Source of the DNA: Nemertoderma westbladi
Lineage: Eukaryota; Xenacoelomorpha; Nemertodermatida; Nemertodermatidae
Assembly: GCA_032718475.1 (NCBI GenBank)
Contig: JAUCBJ010005694.1
Coordinates: 1-31,182, forward strand
DNA length: 31,182 nt
Reading direction: 5' to 3'
Below, in pieces: positions 10,001 through 20,192 of this stretch. Under the pieces are notes generated by a model. It saw only the letters and a list, made by a program, of their open reading frames with translations. It was not told the DNA's origin and did no database searches. Each line of letters starts with the position of its first letter. Within the stretch, counting starts at the first letter, position 1. A program made the position numbers and the translations under genes.

Positions 10001-11227
10001 ATGAGCATGAACTCGAACCATCTTGAACCGAAATACACTGCTGTATGTTTGTATAATGCTCGATCCATTAATAACAAAGCGGCAATTATTAAAGATCACA
10101 TTGTAGATGATAGAATAGACATCCTTGCGATAACGGAAGCGTGGTTAAAGGGTGATGAGAGCGATAACCAAGTAACAAACGAAATATGTCCTAAAGGGTA
10201 CGTTATAGAACACAATCCTAGAACAACCACGAGAGGTGGAGGAGTAGCTTGTGTTTTCAAACGGTGTCTCAAATTAAAAACGTGTGCCGCTAGTGAGTTT
10301 GTGTATTCTACATTTGAATATATTGAATTAACATTCACCCAACTTGGATCTGTTATTAGGCTTATTATATTGTACCGCACCTGCCCTTCGCCTAAAAACG
10401 GACTCACTGCAGCATTATTCTTTGAACAATTCGCTGAGTTTCTGCAGCACATTATAGTTCTTCCGGGTAGAATACTATTATTGGGTGATTTTAACTTTCA
10501 TGTTGATGTCTGCGATAACAAGGATGCCGCCGAGTTTCTTGACATTTTAAATTGCTTTGGATTGGTACAGTTAGTAAATCAACCAACCCACATAAAGGGC
10601 CATACACTAGATCTGTTGCTAGTACACACTGACGACCAGAATATCGTTTGCAACGTTTTTGTACGAAATATAGGTTTATCCGACCACTTTGCAGTCTACT
10701 TTAACTTGAATTTCACTAAACCAGCCGATATATCACAGACAATAAGTTACCGAAATATAAGTAAAATAAACGGTAATCTGTTTTTGGAGGATTTAAAACA
10801 TTCACCAGTATGCGACTCTCCTTCTGGTGATATTAATAGAGTTATTAAAATGTATAATGATAACCTAATGAACATACTCGATAAACACGCCCCATTACAA
10901 ACAAAAACTGTTTCCATGAGGCCGAAGGCAAATTGGTACACTGATGAGATTAACGACGCAAAAAGAAAACGCAGAAGATTGGAGTGCCGATATCGAAAGA
11001 CGAATATCTGTGCTGATCGTATCGCCTATCGCCTACAGTGTACGGTGGTTGCCAATACCATAGCGTCAGCAAAAGAGACATATTATAGTAACATTATAAA
11101 GAATAATGCAGGTGATCAACGAAAACTATTTTCAGTGGCTGCCAAAATACTTTATCGTAAAAACAAAAGTACATTGCCTTCACACGAGGATGATGAAAAG
11201 TTGGCGAACAGGTTTATGGAATTCTGA
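10001..11227 (+). pseudogene. LINE ORF2, endonuclease part (broken frame)
   Basis: This APE-type endonuclease nicks target DNA to prime reverse transcription. Expected motifs are present: NARS (N19), ITEAWL (E46), GGGVACVFK (79-87), LLGDFNFH (D163, N165), GHTLDLL (H201, D204) and LSDHF (D228, H229). The frame starts at ATG 10001, 15 bases after ORF1. It continues past the endonuclease into the basic linker (KRKRRRLECRYRK) and stops at 11225-11227 after KLANRFMEF, the point where intact relatives enter the RT linker. The RT part resumes in another frame (+1) after a minisatellite, so a continuous ORF2 product cannot be made. The endonuclease residues themselves look intact. Confidence 0.85.
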
Positions 11228-11245
11228 ATTGAATTGAACTGAATT

Positions 11246-11732
11246 GGGCATTCCTACGGGGGGTGATACTGGACTGGGCGCTCCTACAGGGGAATTATCC
11301 GACCAGGGCGTTCCTACAGGGGGAGCATCTGACCTGGGCATTCCTACAGGGGGTGCTGCTGGACTGGGTGTTTCTACGGGGGGTGCAACTGGACTGGGCG
11401 TTCCTACGGGGGGCTCATCTGAACTGGGCATTCCTATTGGGGGACCATCTGACCTGGGCATTCTTACGGGTGAAGCATCGGATCTGGGTGTTCCTACAGG
11501 GGGCGCTAGTGAACTGGGCGTTCCTATGGGGGGCGCAACCAACCTGGGCATTCCTACGGGGGGTGTTACTGGACTGGGCACTCCTATGGGGGGGGGGGCT
11601 ACTGAACTGGGCATTCATACGGGGGCCGCTACGGGACTGGGCATTCCTACGGGGTGCGCAACTAACCTAGGCATTCCTACGGGGGGCACTACGGGACTGG
11701 GCGTTCCTACCGGTATGGGGGGCGCAACCAAC
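11246..11732 (+). repeat. 30-bp minisatellite (about 16 copies) inside LINE ORF2
   Basis: Sixteen units of 30 bp, with a core such as GGGCGTTCCTACGGGGGG, run between the endonuclease stop and the RT region. Small indels occur near 11590 and 11712. In the RT frame each unit encodes a decapeptide of the type LGIPTGGASD. Because 30 is a multiple of three, other frames also stay open on both strands, which makes spurious ORFs here. A short GAATT-rich stretch (11219-11245) marks the left border. Variants differ mainly at the 3' end of each unit. Confidence 0.95.
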
Positions 11733-13331
11733 GGTAAAGGAAACAATATTCCCAAATTGGAACACTTTAATAAAATAATAATGGATGAGGCAGAAAAGCT
11801 AATAAAGAACTCAAAATCTAAATCTAGTACCATGGATCCGATTCCCACGCAATTAGTAAAACATTCAATAAAATTGTTGCTACCAGTGATTATGTTAATT
11901 ATTAATTTATCAATTACAACTGCTACTGTGCCAACTCTATTCAAGGAAGCTGTGTTAACACCAGTCATAAAGAAAGCACGATTAAACCCTGAGCTACTTA
12001 GGAACTTTAGGCCGGTGTCTAATCTGATATATTTAGCAAAGTTAACAGAAAGGGTGATTGCAAACCAGCTGATGACTCATATGAACATAAATAAATTGTA
12101 TGAACCTTTACAGAGCGCGTACAGACCCTTACACGGAACGGAGACCGCGTTGCTTAAGGTAAGCGACGACATATTACGCAAAATCGATTCGGGATCGGGA
12201 GTACTTCTCGTCTTATTAGACCTTAGTGCTGCCTTCGACACGGTCGACCACGTTAAACTGTTGGACACTCTAGATCGAGAAATCGGGGTTGAGGGAATTG
12301 CCCTGGACTGGTTCAGATCGTACTTGTCGAATAGGTCACAACAGGTTCGCATTAATGCAAAATATTCGAACCGGTTGGATTTGCTGTACGGGCTGCCACA
12401 AGGATCGGTACTTGGGCCTATATTATTTTCGATATACACTCGTTCGCTTTCAAATGTTATTCGCAACCACGGCCTCTCGTATCATTTGTACGCGGACGAT
12501 ACACAGCTATACATTAGTTTTAAACCTATTAATTCGTCCGTCGCTGTTGAGGTGACTGAACGTTGCGTGGCCGATGTAAAGAAGTGGATGGAAGATAATT
12601 TATTGAAAATGAACTCAGATAAAACGGAGATTATCCTTCTGCAGTCCCGTTTCGGTAAACAACTAACGCCCCCTAACATACAAATAGGGGATGACCTGAT
12701 CAGCTGCAGTGACAAGGCACGTAATATAGGTTTCATCGTGGATTCAAATCTGACATACAGCAATCAAATAAGTACAACGGTCCGAGATGCATTTCTTCAT
12801 CTTCGAAGTTTGGCTAAAATTAAACGGTACCTCAGCAGACATGACCTTGAAATCTTAATTCACGCCTTTGTCACAAACAAACTCGACAGCAACAACTCAT
12901 TATATTATGGATTACCCTCGAAGTCAATCAAAAAATTACAATATGTACAGAATTCCGCAGCGCGACTGCTAGAGGGCGTTAAGAAACAAGAGCACATCAC
13001 TCCAGTCCTTAAACGTTTGCATTGGTTACCTGTAAATTTACGGATCAAATTTAAAATAGCTTTGTTGACATTCAAGTGTTTACATGGTGCTGCTCCTGCC
13101 TACATGACCCATTTAATAACTCCCTATGTACCTCCACGACAATTACGGTCTGCTGATAAGGGACTTCTATTTGTAATGCAGTTTTACTTGCATAATTACG
13201 GGAGACGGGCGTTCTCAATTGCGGCACCAACAATCTGGAACTCCCTCCCGCAAGAAGTTAGAGATGCCACGACGCTGACTCTGTTTAAATCGCGACTCAA
13301 AACTCACCTGTACAAAGAGGAATATTGCTGA
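11733..13331 (+). pseudogene. LINE ORF2, reverse transcriptase part
   Basis: The RT domain copies element RNA at the nicked target. The frame is open from 11238 through the minisatellite to the TGA at 13329-13331. Visible blocks are KSKSSTMDPIPTQLVKHS (entry to the RT), FRPVSNL, the motif A region LLDLSAAFDTVDH (near 12216-12250), GLPQGSVLGPILF, the catalytic YADD at 12489-12500, and a C-terminal region with LHWLPVNLRIKFK, LLTFKCLHGAAPAYM, YGRRAFSIAAPTIWNSLP and FKSRLKTHLY, as in CR1/L2 elements. No stop interrupts it, but it lacks a natural start and is out of frame with the endonuclease. Everything upstream of KSKSS in this frame is minisatellite-derived apart from about 25 residues. Confidence 0.9.
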
Positions 13332-13476
13332 TTTTTATTTAATATTGTTCAAACTTTTTAGTTATTAATTAATTCTCTGTACGTAGCCTTTTTAGTTGGT
13401 TTCAAATAGTTTTTAAGCGCCTTGAAATATGTTCAGAAAGGCGCTATATAAATATATATTATTATTATTATTATTA
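13332..13476 (+). other. LINE 3' UTR with terminal hairpin and (ATT)n tail
   Basis: The 3' UTR is 145 bp. AGCGCCTT at 13416-13423 pairs with AAGGCGCT at 13438-13445 across a 14-base loop, followed by ATATAAATATATATT and an (ATT)n tail. A terminal stem-loop followed by short tandem repeats is typical of CR1/L2-type LINEs, where it helps the RT recognise its own RNA. Confidence 0.8.
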
Positions 13477-14011
13477 TTTGGCTTCTATAATATTCCTGAG
13501 TTCCTCAACACTAATTGCTGGCCCACCCCAGGATTTACACTGACATAATAATTTATCAGTATAGTTACTGATGTTTCTGGCTTTTTTAATATTATCTTCA
13601 ATTTTGAGTTTATGAAGTTTCTTCTGATTTTCCGTCCACATAACTTCGCGATCAGCCATGAGCTTTACAATTGTGTTTGATACTTTCTCAGCTAAATTAT
13701 CAAATGTCACTTTATGCAACACCATATCGTTTCGTAAGGACTTTGCTTTAAATTTATGATTTCGACTTTTGGCTACAACTGCTCTATGATCAAAAACAGC
13801 AAGTTCGCGCTCACTTATTATATTACTCTTTTCCAGATCTTTCTTTTCTTCTGCAGTGAGCTTAAACACTGCCGTAGCCCTAGGCTGAGCACTACCATGT
13901 GTTCCAAATCCGTACTCCCGACCACATTGCAACTCAATTGTTTTGGCAGCATCATGGCACATTTCTCTAAGTATTTCAGTTTCAACCTCTGATGTAGGCG
14001 TTTCAATATTA
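13474..14011 (-). pseudogene. Unknown protein, upstream half of the LINE-split coding sequence
   Basis: The minus-strand frame is open from about 14011 (after an in-frame TAA) to the LINE tail, where an artificial TAA (13474-13476) from the ATT tail ends it after NIIEAK. Visible features are a stretch around KTIELQCGREYGFG, a charged region (TAEEKKDLEKS, then KSRNHKFKAKS), a helical region from TFDNLAEKV to MWTENQKKLHKLK, and CQCKSWGGPAISVEELR at the end. The first ATG in frame is at 13960-13962, but coding-like sequence (TPTSEVETEILRE) lies before it. That suggests either a lost start or a splice acceptor, for example after ACATCAG near 13990. The frame continues into 8995-8433 once the LINE is removed. 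No function can be given. Confidence 0.6.
13477..13481. repeat. Target-site duplication TTTGG, right copy
   Basis: This is the right partner of 8991-8995. The boundary with the T-containing tail is ambiguous by a base or so. Confidence 0.7.
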
Positions 14012-14035
14012 ACATATTAACATGGTACTACATGC

Positions 14036-14181
14036 TGTAGTACCCTTTTTCCATTATTGTACTCTTGGACCTGTTGTACTCTTTGACTTGTTGTACTCTT
14101 TGACCTGTTGTACTCTTTGACCTGTTGTACTCTTTGACCTGTTGTACCCTTCTTCCATTTTTGTACTCTTTGACTGTTGTA
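14036..14181. repeat. 17-bp minisatellite
   Basis: Five head-to-tail units of TTGTACTCTTTGACCTG occupy 14057-14141, the first two with single changes. They are flanked on each side by related longer variants containing ACCCTTYTTCCATT and TTGTACTCTT. The array abuts the 5' side of the unknown minus-strand gene half. Confidence 0.85.
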
Positions 14182-15675
14182 CCCATTGACTCGGAATCAA
14201 CTTGGATCGAAAGTCATCAAAGGATCGAAAGTTATTCGAATTCGTAATTAACCTCTGCACATAATTAATTATAATAATTCACTGGATACTATTACCGATT
14301 ACATTGCCTAATCCCATAACAACGTATCTAATCTACCTATCATATTTTATATGCGAAGCCTTAGAACACTCATTCATTACCTGTCACTGCATTTTTATGA
14401 CACCCTAGTGTCTGTCTAGTTGTTTTGCATTTCATAAATAGGCCGCACACTGACACGTTAATTACATTTTTCTAAGGACTTGCTTCTTGAATGCAGGGCA
14501 AGGTACAACACAGGCCGACACAAATATTATGAATGAAGAATATATATCTTTACCCATATAGAGTCAAAGCAAATGTTAAAGTAAAGAGATGAATTGAATG
14601 TAAAGCAATGCAAGTAAAGCTAGGCTTAGCTCGTTCGGTCATCGCGATTAAAATATTCAATTGAGTTTATTTCGAATACCTTCGCTCCCCAAACAGTTGA
14701 ACATACAAATCCGCGATTTGGAATCCCAGCCTCAATAAAATGTGCATTAGAACGGGTCCAGTGAGATCACCGTAGGCTAATTCTCAAAATAAAATTGGGC
14801 AGATACCTAATGTGGATGTACAGTTTTACAGTAATGTAATGCGGTAAATAATCGAGTGGGGGCCGATCCCCCAACCCCCCCCCCCCCCCCCCCCCAGTGC
14901 TAATGGGATTAAAGGTACTTTTCCTCAATGAGGCAGAGGAGTCTTGGTTGCTCTATGGCAGCCCGTCCTGGGCTGTAACTGCTGAAGACACCATTTCCCT
15001 TGGTGGTAAATATACCAGGATGCTGTGAAGTGTGCACAACTTTGACTGTGATTCACACAAAAGCAATGAGGTATTATATAACTATGGAAGAATCTCATTG
15101 CCTCGAGCCAGCATCACCCTGCAGAGATACATTCTCTAGCTTGCTGGGCAGTGTTTCTGCTGATAAAATCAACATGTAAATAATCTTTTACTGTTGCAGC
15201 CTATTGTAGTGTGGAAGATCTCCCGTGGTGGTGAACAGGCATTCCTTGACTTAACGAGCCTAAAAGATTCTCCCATTCATTTAGATAATATCAAGCCATT
15301 CAAAATTACTACGCTATCTAGCGGCCTTCCCTAAAAAGTATAAGCTTTAGATGCGGTTTCTTCGGTTGCCCAATATCGTCAGCTTGGAGGAAGGGGACTT
15401 ACCGGCTGCGTCAATAGGGTCAACCACATGTAATATCATTTATGTAAATAGTTAGTTATATACAGAATATTATGATTCTTGGAGCTGCAATCATATAATC
15501 ATACAGCTGTTGTCGTGACAATGGCATATAAGTCCAGAACTATGAAATATTACATCGATTACTGGATACTGTGGATCGGTTTATTGAGCGGTTTGTTAGA
15601 ATTTTCTCATTCGGAAGTAAATGAGACCGTTATCATCCAAATTATATAATACCAAAAAATATTTAGAAACAGGGG
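14182..15675. other. No gene seen
   Basis: AT-rich sequence without a convincing coding frame or RNA gene. It holds one poly-C tract (14875-14895). The part from about 14930 to 15420 is somewhat less AT-rich and could be degraded mobile-element sequence, but no protein motif can be read. Confidence 0.4.
14875..14895 (+). repeat. Poly-C tract, 21 nt
   Basis: An uninterrupted run of C. It is one of four such runs of at least 20 in the window, all C on the plus strand. Confidence 0.95.
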
Positions 15676-16493
15676 ACATCACTTGAACAACTCCAGCGAA
15701 CCATTAATAGGATGGTCAATCATAAAGCAATTAGAATGGACTAAATCCCTGCAGATGTTTGGAAAACAGGAAAGCAGTGGTAAACATACCATTATTATAT
15801 GTTTGCAAGGGGAAAAGCCACCACCAATTTGGACTAAAGGTCAACTAAATCTTATCTCCAAGAAAGGAGACTTTTTGCTATTAACAAACTACAGTATGGT
15901 GGGGTCAATCTCCTTGTGGTTGTTCCCAAAATATACAACAAAATGATTCTACATAGAATTACGCCTCACATAGACAAACTGGTGTGTAAGAGCCAAACGG
16001 ATTTCGGCCAAATGGATTAACATTGCTCAGATACTTGCACTACGGAGACTGATTGAAGGAATTAAGTCAAAGAATCTCCCCGCAGTCATGACATTTGTGG
16101 ACTTCAAGAAAGCTTTCAACTCCATCCATGTAGGTAAGATGCTGTAAATCCTAAGAGCTTATTGAATACCAGAAGTAATTGTAGACTATATGGTGAATCT
16201 GAGTTCTTCTCATTCCTGGCTGGCGTACTGCAAGGTGATAGATTGGCGCCATTACGCAAGGATCCGTAATGGATTTCGCAATGAGGACGGCCCCAAAGTG
16301 AGAAGAGATGATCTTGGTTCACAATACAAGAATATAGAAGCAGCAAATATCCGGCAACAACAGTCACAGACACTGACGTGCGGATAAAATCGCCCTGCTT
16401 TCTACACTAGCTTCTAATGAATAAAGTGGAGGGGGTAGCTGGGAGGTTGGATTTCTTACAAATGCTACCAAGACCGAATTCATGACTTATAAT
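15676..16493 (+). pseudogene. Decayed non-LTR reverse transcriptase
   Basis: This is RT sequence spread over several frames with stops. Readable pieces in order are IPADVWKTGK (about 15747), KKGDFLLLTNY (about 15860), PKIYNKMILHRI then PHID, QILALRRLIEGIKSKNLPAVMTFVDFKKAFNSIH (motif A, about 16030-16130, read in short pieces), IPEVIVDYMVNL, an AGVLQGD-like stretch, KIALLS (motif C region, catalytic Asp pair no longer recognisable) and KTEFMTYN (16470-16493). It is a different LINE family from the one at 8996, since its motif spacing and wording differ. Frameshifts and stops show it is inactive and old. The plus-strand open frame at 15683-15946 is only a fragment of it. Confidence 0.8.
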
Positions 16494-18189
16494 TTCTATA
16501 TAAATATATGTATATTTATAATCTTGGATTTAACGAAATATTTTTTTAACAGACCAATATCCTGCAAGTAAAATTAATTGGAAACAGAGAAATAGCATGT
16601 TCTTATCTATTCAACCGTAAGTAGTCATGTTATTTAAGCAGGGAAACGGAGTGCAACCCTGTTTAAATACTGTAAGTAAAATTAATGTACTCGGTGTGAA
16701 AAATTATTTGATTACATTTTTGCATATGTGTTTCGCCGGGATTTGGCTCATCAGCTACACTAACCCGTGCAGGACAAATGTTAATCTAACTAACTACACC
16801 TAAAACCAGCAAAGCACACACACATACATACAGTCGAAATAGCATTGCACCCAGATCCACTATGCAATCATTCCTTAGCAACACTAAATGGGATAATTTG
16901 TCCAGGGCATGGTTGTTAAATAACAAAATAAAGTAATAGGAACGCATTTTAAACAACCATGTTCAGCGTGATCCGGTATCTTGAATATAATCTTGGGTTG
17001 AACGAAATATTTGACAGACCAACATAAGAAAGATAAAGTAGCTGACGCGCGGTGGGGCTGAACCAACTCTATAAAATAAACATGTCCAGACTAAATGATT
17101 TAATTTTTTGGTACGCCCGCTGATTCCAAAAATGATATTCTCAAAATCTTCTGTCAGTGTCTTTTTCTTAAATAGTACTAAATAAATTAGTAATACTATT
17201 TATAATATTGCTCTATATTATTCTAAAATAATATTAAATATATTAATATTATATTAGCAGAACTGGCTAATATACTCAATTGTAGTGAATATCAACTTAA
17301 CTTATTCCTATTGCACTGATATTAGTATCTTTCGAACCGCAATGGTCGATTTAGTGGGTGTTGACATCATCGAAACAACGCTAGAGTTATTGCTTCTCGA
17401 GATATCGGTCAAAATCTAAGCGCTGACTCACATAACTTCAGCATTTCAATATCAACATGATGAGCATCTAGGCGTTCGGGAGTCATCTTCGTTGGGTGCG
17501 GCCCCACCCCCCCCCCCCCCCCCCCCCCCAACCAAACAATATTCAACTATTAATCTGTCGACCGCTAGGGGAAGAGTGACTAGGTCCACTAATTGTACCT
17601 CTACCCGAAAGCTTATCTTTACTTCAAAACACGAAAATTGCCATAGACTCAATGATGAATAGCAACACCGTCCAGCTATTGTACTGTATAGTGAGGCCTA
17701 GTAATGAAAATCACATTTATTTTATTTTTGGGATTTACTCTCTCAGACTGAAAGCAACGGTAGAAGGGACCCAACAACACTACACAGGAATGATCTGTTT
17801 TAGGTTACTAGCTGTACTGTTTAAAGGCAAATCAGGTGAATGATTTTTATTAAAATATCTTGTTGGCTTAACGAAAGGGAAAGTATAATATATTAGAGGG
17901 CCTAGTAATGCTATTCAATATATAGAGGGCCTAGAAACCTAGAAGTATTTTGATTGCCAAATTTACTAAAGATGTAGACTTTAGCTTTAAGATGGCCATT
18001 TTCATCTTAACACTATAATTCCTATTAGCATAGCAATGGGCAATACTGTCTGTTTATCAATAAGCTGTTTGTCTACTGTATGGACAGTCTTCTTATAGCC
18101 AGCTTGCTGGTTTCCTATTTGGGAATGGAAACCGCCTGGAAGGGTTTCATTTCTATTGTCCGAGCTCACTCGACTTAGCAACTTCGCCA
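16494..18189. other. No gene seen; short dispersed repeats
   Basis: AT-rich non-coding sequence. TATAATCTTGGRTTKAACG and a following GACAGACCAAYAT-type stretch occur near 16515 and 16985, indicating two diverged copies of one repeat. A poly-C tract lies at 17507-17529. A short direct repeat around AGAGGGCCTAG occurs at about 17895 and 17925. No coding frame is convincing. Confidence 0.4.
17507..17529 (+). repeat. Poly-C tract, 23 nt
   Basis: An uninterrupted run of C preceded by GCCCCA. It creates an artificial poly-Gly frame on the other strand. Confidence 0.95.
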
Positions 18190-18197
18190 TTATAGAT
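18190..18197. repeat. Target-site duplication TTATAGAT, left copy
   Basis: An identical 8-mer lies at 19109-19116, immediately outside the inverted termini of the 911-bp element. Confidence 0.8.
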
Positions 18198-19108
18198 GGT
18201 TACGTCGCGTTTCGGCAACTGTCACGTTTAGGCAACTCAAATTCGCGCTTCGGCACCTGAATAATTACGTTTCACGTTTCACGTGTTTCGGCAACTCGTA
18301 GTTGCATTTCAGCTAACTGAAGTTGCGTTTCGGCAACTAGGTCACAAACCCTCGTATGTAATGTAGCTGTGACTACAGTACATTCATTATGTAAGTAAAT
18401 TATAAATGATGACAAGTTTAAAAGTTAGTTATAGTTATTGACGGCAGAGTTGTTAATTGGTGATTTATATGTGTACATTGCCGGTTTGCACATATGGCAG
18501 AGATAAAATATGATTTTGTGGTCTGATTGATAAAGATGGGATTTTTTCCTCTATAATTAGAACTAATCATTGTATGCTCTCCATTTTGGGCGCAAACTGA
18601 TCCTGAGATATGTCGGATTCTAAATTCTATCTACTGAGTCGAACGCCAGCTGAAAAACCAAAATTGAAATGGGGAATAGATAAACAGTACTGTGTGAATT
18701 AATATCAGATTGAATTAATACACTTTATCATATATCGAATAATATGTAGATAATATATGGAATTAATAGCATCAGTTTCTATATAACTCGAAGTAGTGTT
18801 GGAGTAGGCGTGGGTAAAATAATGTAGCATGGAAATGAATAATGGGAAACGTAATGAGGCAAAGGTAATAAATAATACTGATTTGCTCTGTCCTCTGTTG
18901 ATACAATGCGATGGTGACGTTGAGATTCCACCTATCTCTATACTGTAGGCTCTATACAGTATCCAGTTGGCCTTTGTTTACCAGTTGCCGTCTATCAGTT
19001 GTCGAAACGCATCTATCAGTTTGCCTAAGCGCATCCTGTTAACAGTTGCCGAAATGCAACTATGAGTTGCCGAAATGCAACTATCAGTTGCCGAAACGCG
19101 ACACCACC
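18198..19108. mobile_element. Foldback/MITE-like non-autonomous DNA element
   Basis: The element is 911 bp. The left end begins GGTTAC and the right end, read on the other strand, begins GGTGGT; both are followed by an identical GTCGCGTTTCGGCAACTG. Inside each end (about 18215-18340 and 18960-19090) the core GTTTCGGCAACT recurs several times in degenerate form, giving inverted arms of about 140 bp with subrepeats. There is no coding frame in the middle. The 8-bp duplication TTATAGAT at both borders supports transposition. An 8-bp duplication is typical of hAT-like elements and some others, but the termini do not settle the superfamily. Confidence 0.85.
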
Positions 19109-19116
19109 TTATAGAT
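19109..19116. repeat. Target-site duplication TTATAGAT, right copy
   Basis: Partner of 18190-18197. Confidence 0.8.
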
Positions 19117-20192
19117 ACCGTACTTTAGGATCGGCCAGTAAAAATATGTGATTACGCTCCTTTGTAATGTGTTATGTATCTTAGGAAGTTATTGATAAAC
19201 TTGTCTCAAATTGGCGCCTTCATCTAAACGATTTCCATGATTCATGTGTTGCACAGAGTCCACAGCACAATGGACTCTGTTTGTAATAATGATATTTGAA
19301 TATCACAAAGAATGAAGCATATTTTGCTAATATAAGTCGGGTGGTAGGTAGCCTACTGTTTGTAGCCAAGATGAATATTTTTATTGATGACATATTGTTA
19401 TTCTCATTGTCATAGTTCCTGCAAATTTCTGGTGTTGTGACAGATTGTAAGAAATTCGTATGTGATCGATTTACTGAGATTGGTGGTTTTGTTATGTTTT
19501 GTTATCTCAGCACCTCAGCCTTATACCCTCTGCGGTAATGCTATGGGATGGATTCCTGGAAGGCAAATTCTATCTATAAGGATACGGAATTGCAATAATA
19601 CACCAGTTGTATACAAAATTACAACGATGAAACGATCGTTACGTTTCGTCATATACGACGTCCATGGCTGCGGTTAAGGTATTTAATTTATGAATATTTT
19701 GATTCTATTTAGGTTATTAATCAATAATTGATATTTCCGGAGAATATAAGAGATCAGGGCCCTAGTTTCTCTCCATAATTGAACTGCTTTATTGTATTGG
19801 CAACCATTTATTTCATCAACATATTACATTAACCCGGCATGGTTTATAATGCTCTGGGATATTTATTTTGATATGGAATCGCAAGCTGTGCCCATCCAAC
19901 TGAACTCCAACTTAATGAACTAGCCTACGTCAAACTATAATTATGGTCAATCATTTAATTTCAGTCATTAAAGCAAAATTTATCTTATTTTTATTTTATA
20001 TAAATAGTTTCGCCTTATGTTCAACATGAGACTTATAAACGATACGAATACAAATAGATCATTATTATAGTAATAATTGTTGTTAATTATGATTTGTATA
20101 TCAATTATAGTTTGTTCATACCATGACTATGATCTGATTATCTTATAGCAGTACAGATCTTTGTACAACCAGATTATACCGGTACTTTTCAA
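19117..20192. other. No gene seen
   Basis: AT-rich non-coding sequence. An open frame of about 71 codons at 19462 begins with a hydrophobic stretch but uses a GTG as its first codon and shows no family motif, so it is not called. No RNA gene or clear repeat is seen. Confidence 0.35.

Larger units (their letters stand above)
8996..13476 (+). mobile_element. CR1/L2-clade-like non-LTR retrotransposon (LINE)
   Basis: A 4.48-kb element contains ORF1 (coiled coil and RRM-like region), ORF2 (APE-type endonuclease and reverse transcriptase), a short 3' UTR with a terminal hairpin and an (ATT)n tail. It is flanked by TTTGG direct repeats. ORF1 is open from the very first base, which suggests mild 5' truncation, as is usual for LINE insertion by target-primed reverse transcription. 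ORF2 is broken between endonuclease and RT at a 30-bp minisatellite. The clade call rests on the RT C-terminal consensus (LHWLPV, RAFSIAAPTIWNSLP) and the 3' end form, and is less sure than the LINE call itself. Confidence 0.9.

Noticed and set aside
11180-11968. Several long open frames on both strands over 11180-11968 (Pro/Val/Ser-rich or Trp/Leu-rich proteins)
   Set aside because: They are shadows of the 30-bp minisatellite, whose period is a multiple of three.
14000-14200. Possible CRISPR-like array at the 17-bp repeat
   Set aside because: Units are directly adjacent with no spacers, the genome is animal, and no cas genes are present, so it is a minisatellite.
17452-17652. Minus-strand frame with poly-Gly, and a similar one at 26005-26268
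   Set aside because: The Gly runs are the reverse of poly-C tracts, and the rest has no protein character.
19462-19677. 71-codon frame starting with a hydrophobic, signal-peptide-like stretch
   Set aside because: It begins at GTG rather than ATG, is short, and shows no family motif or neighbouring exon.
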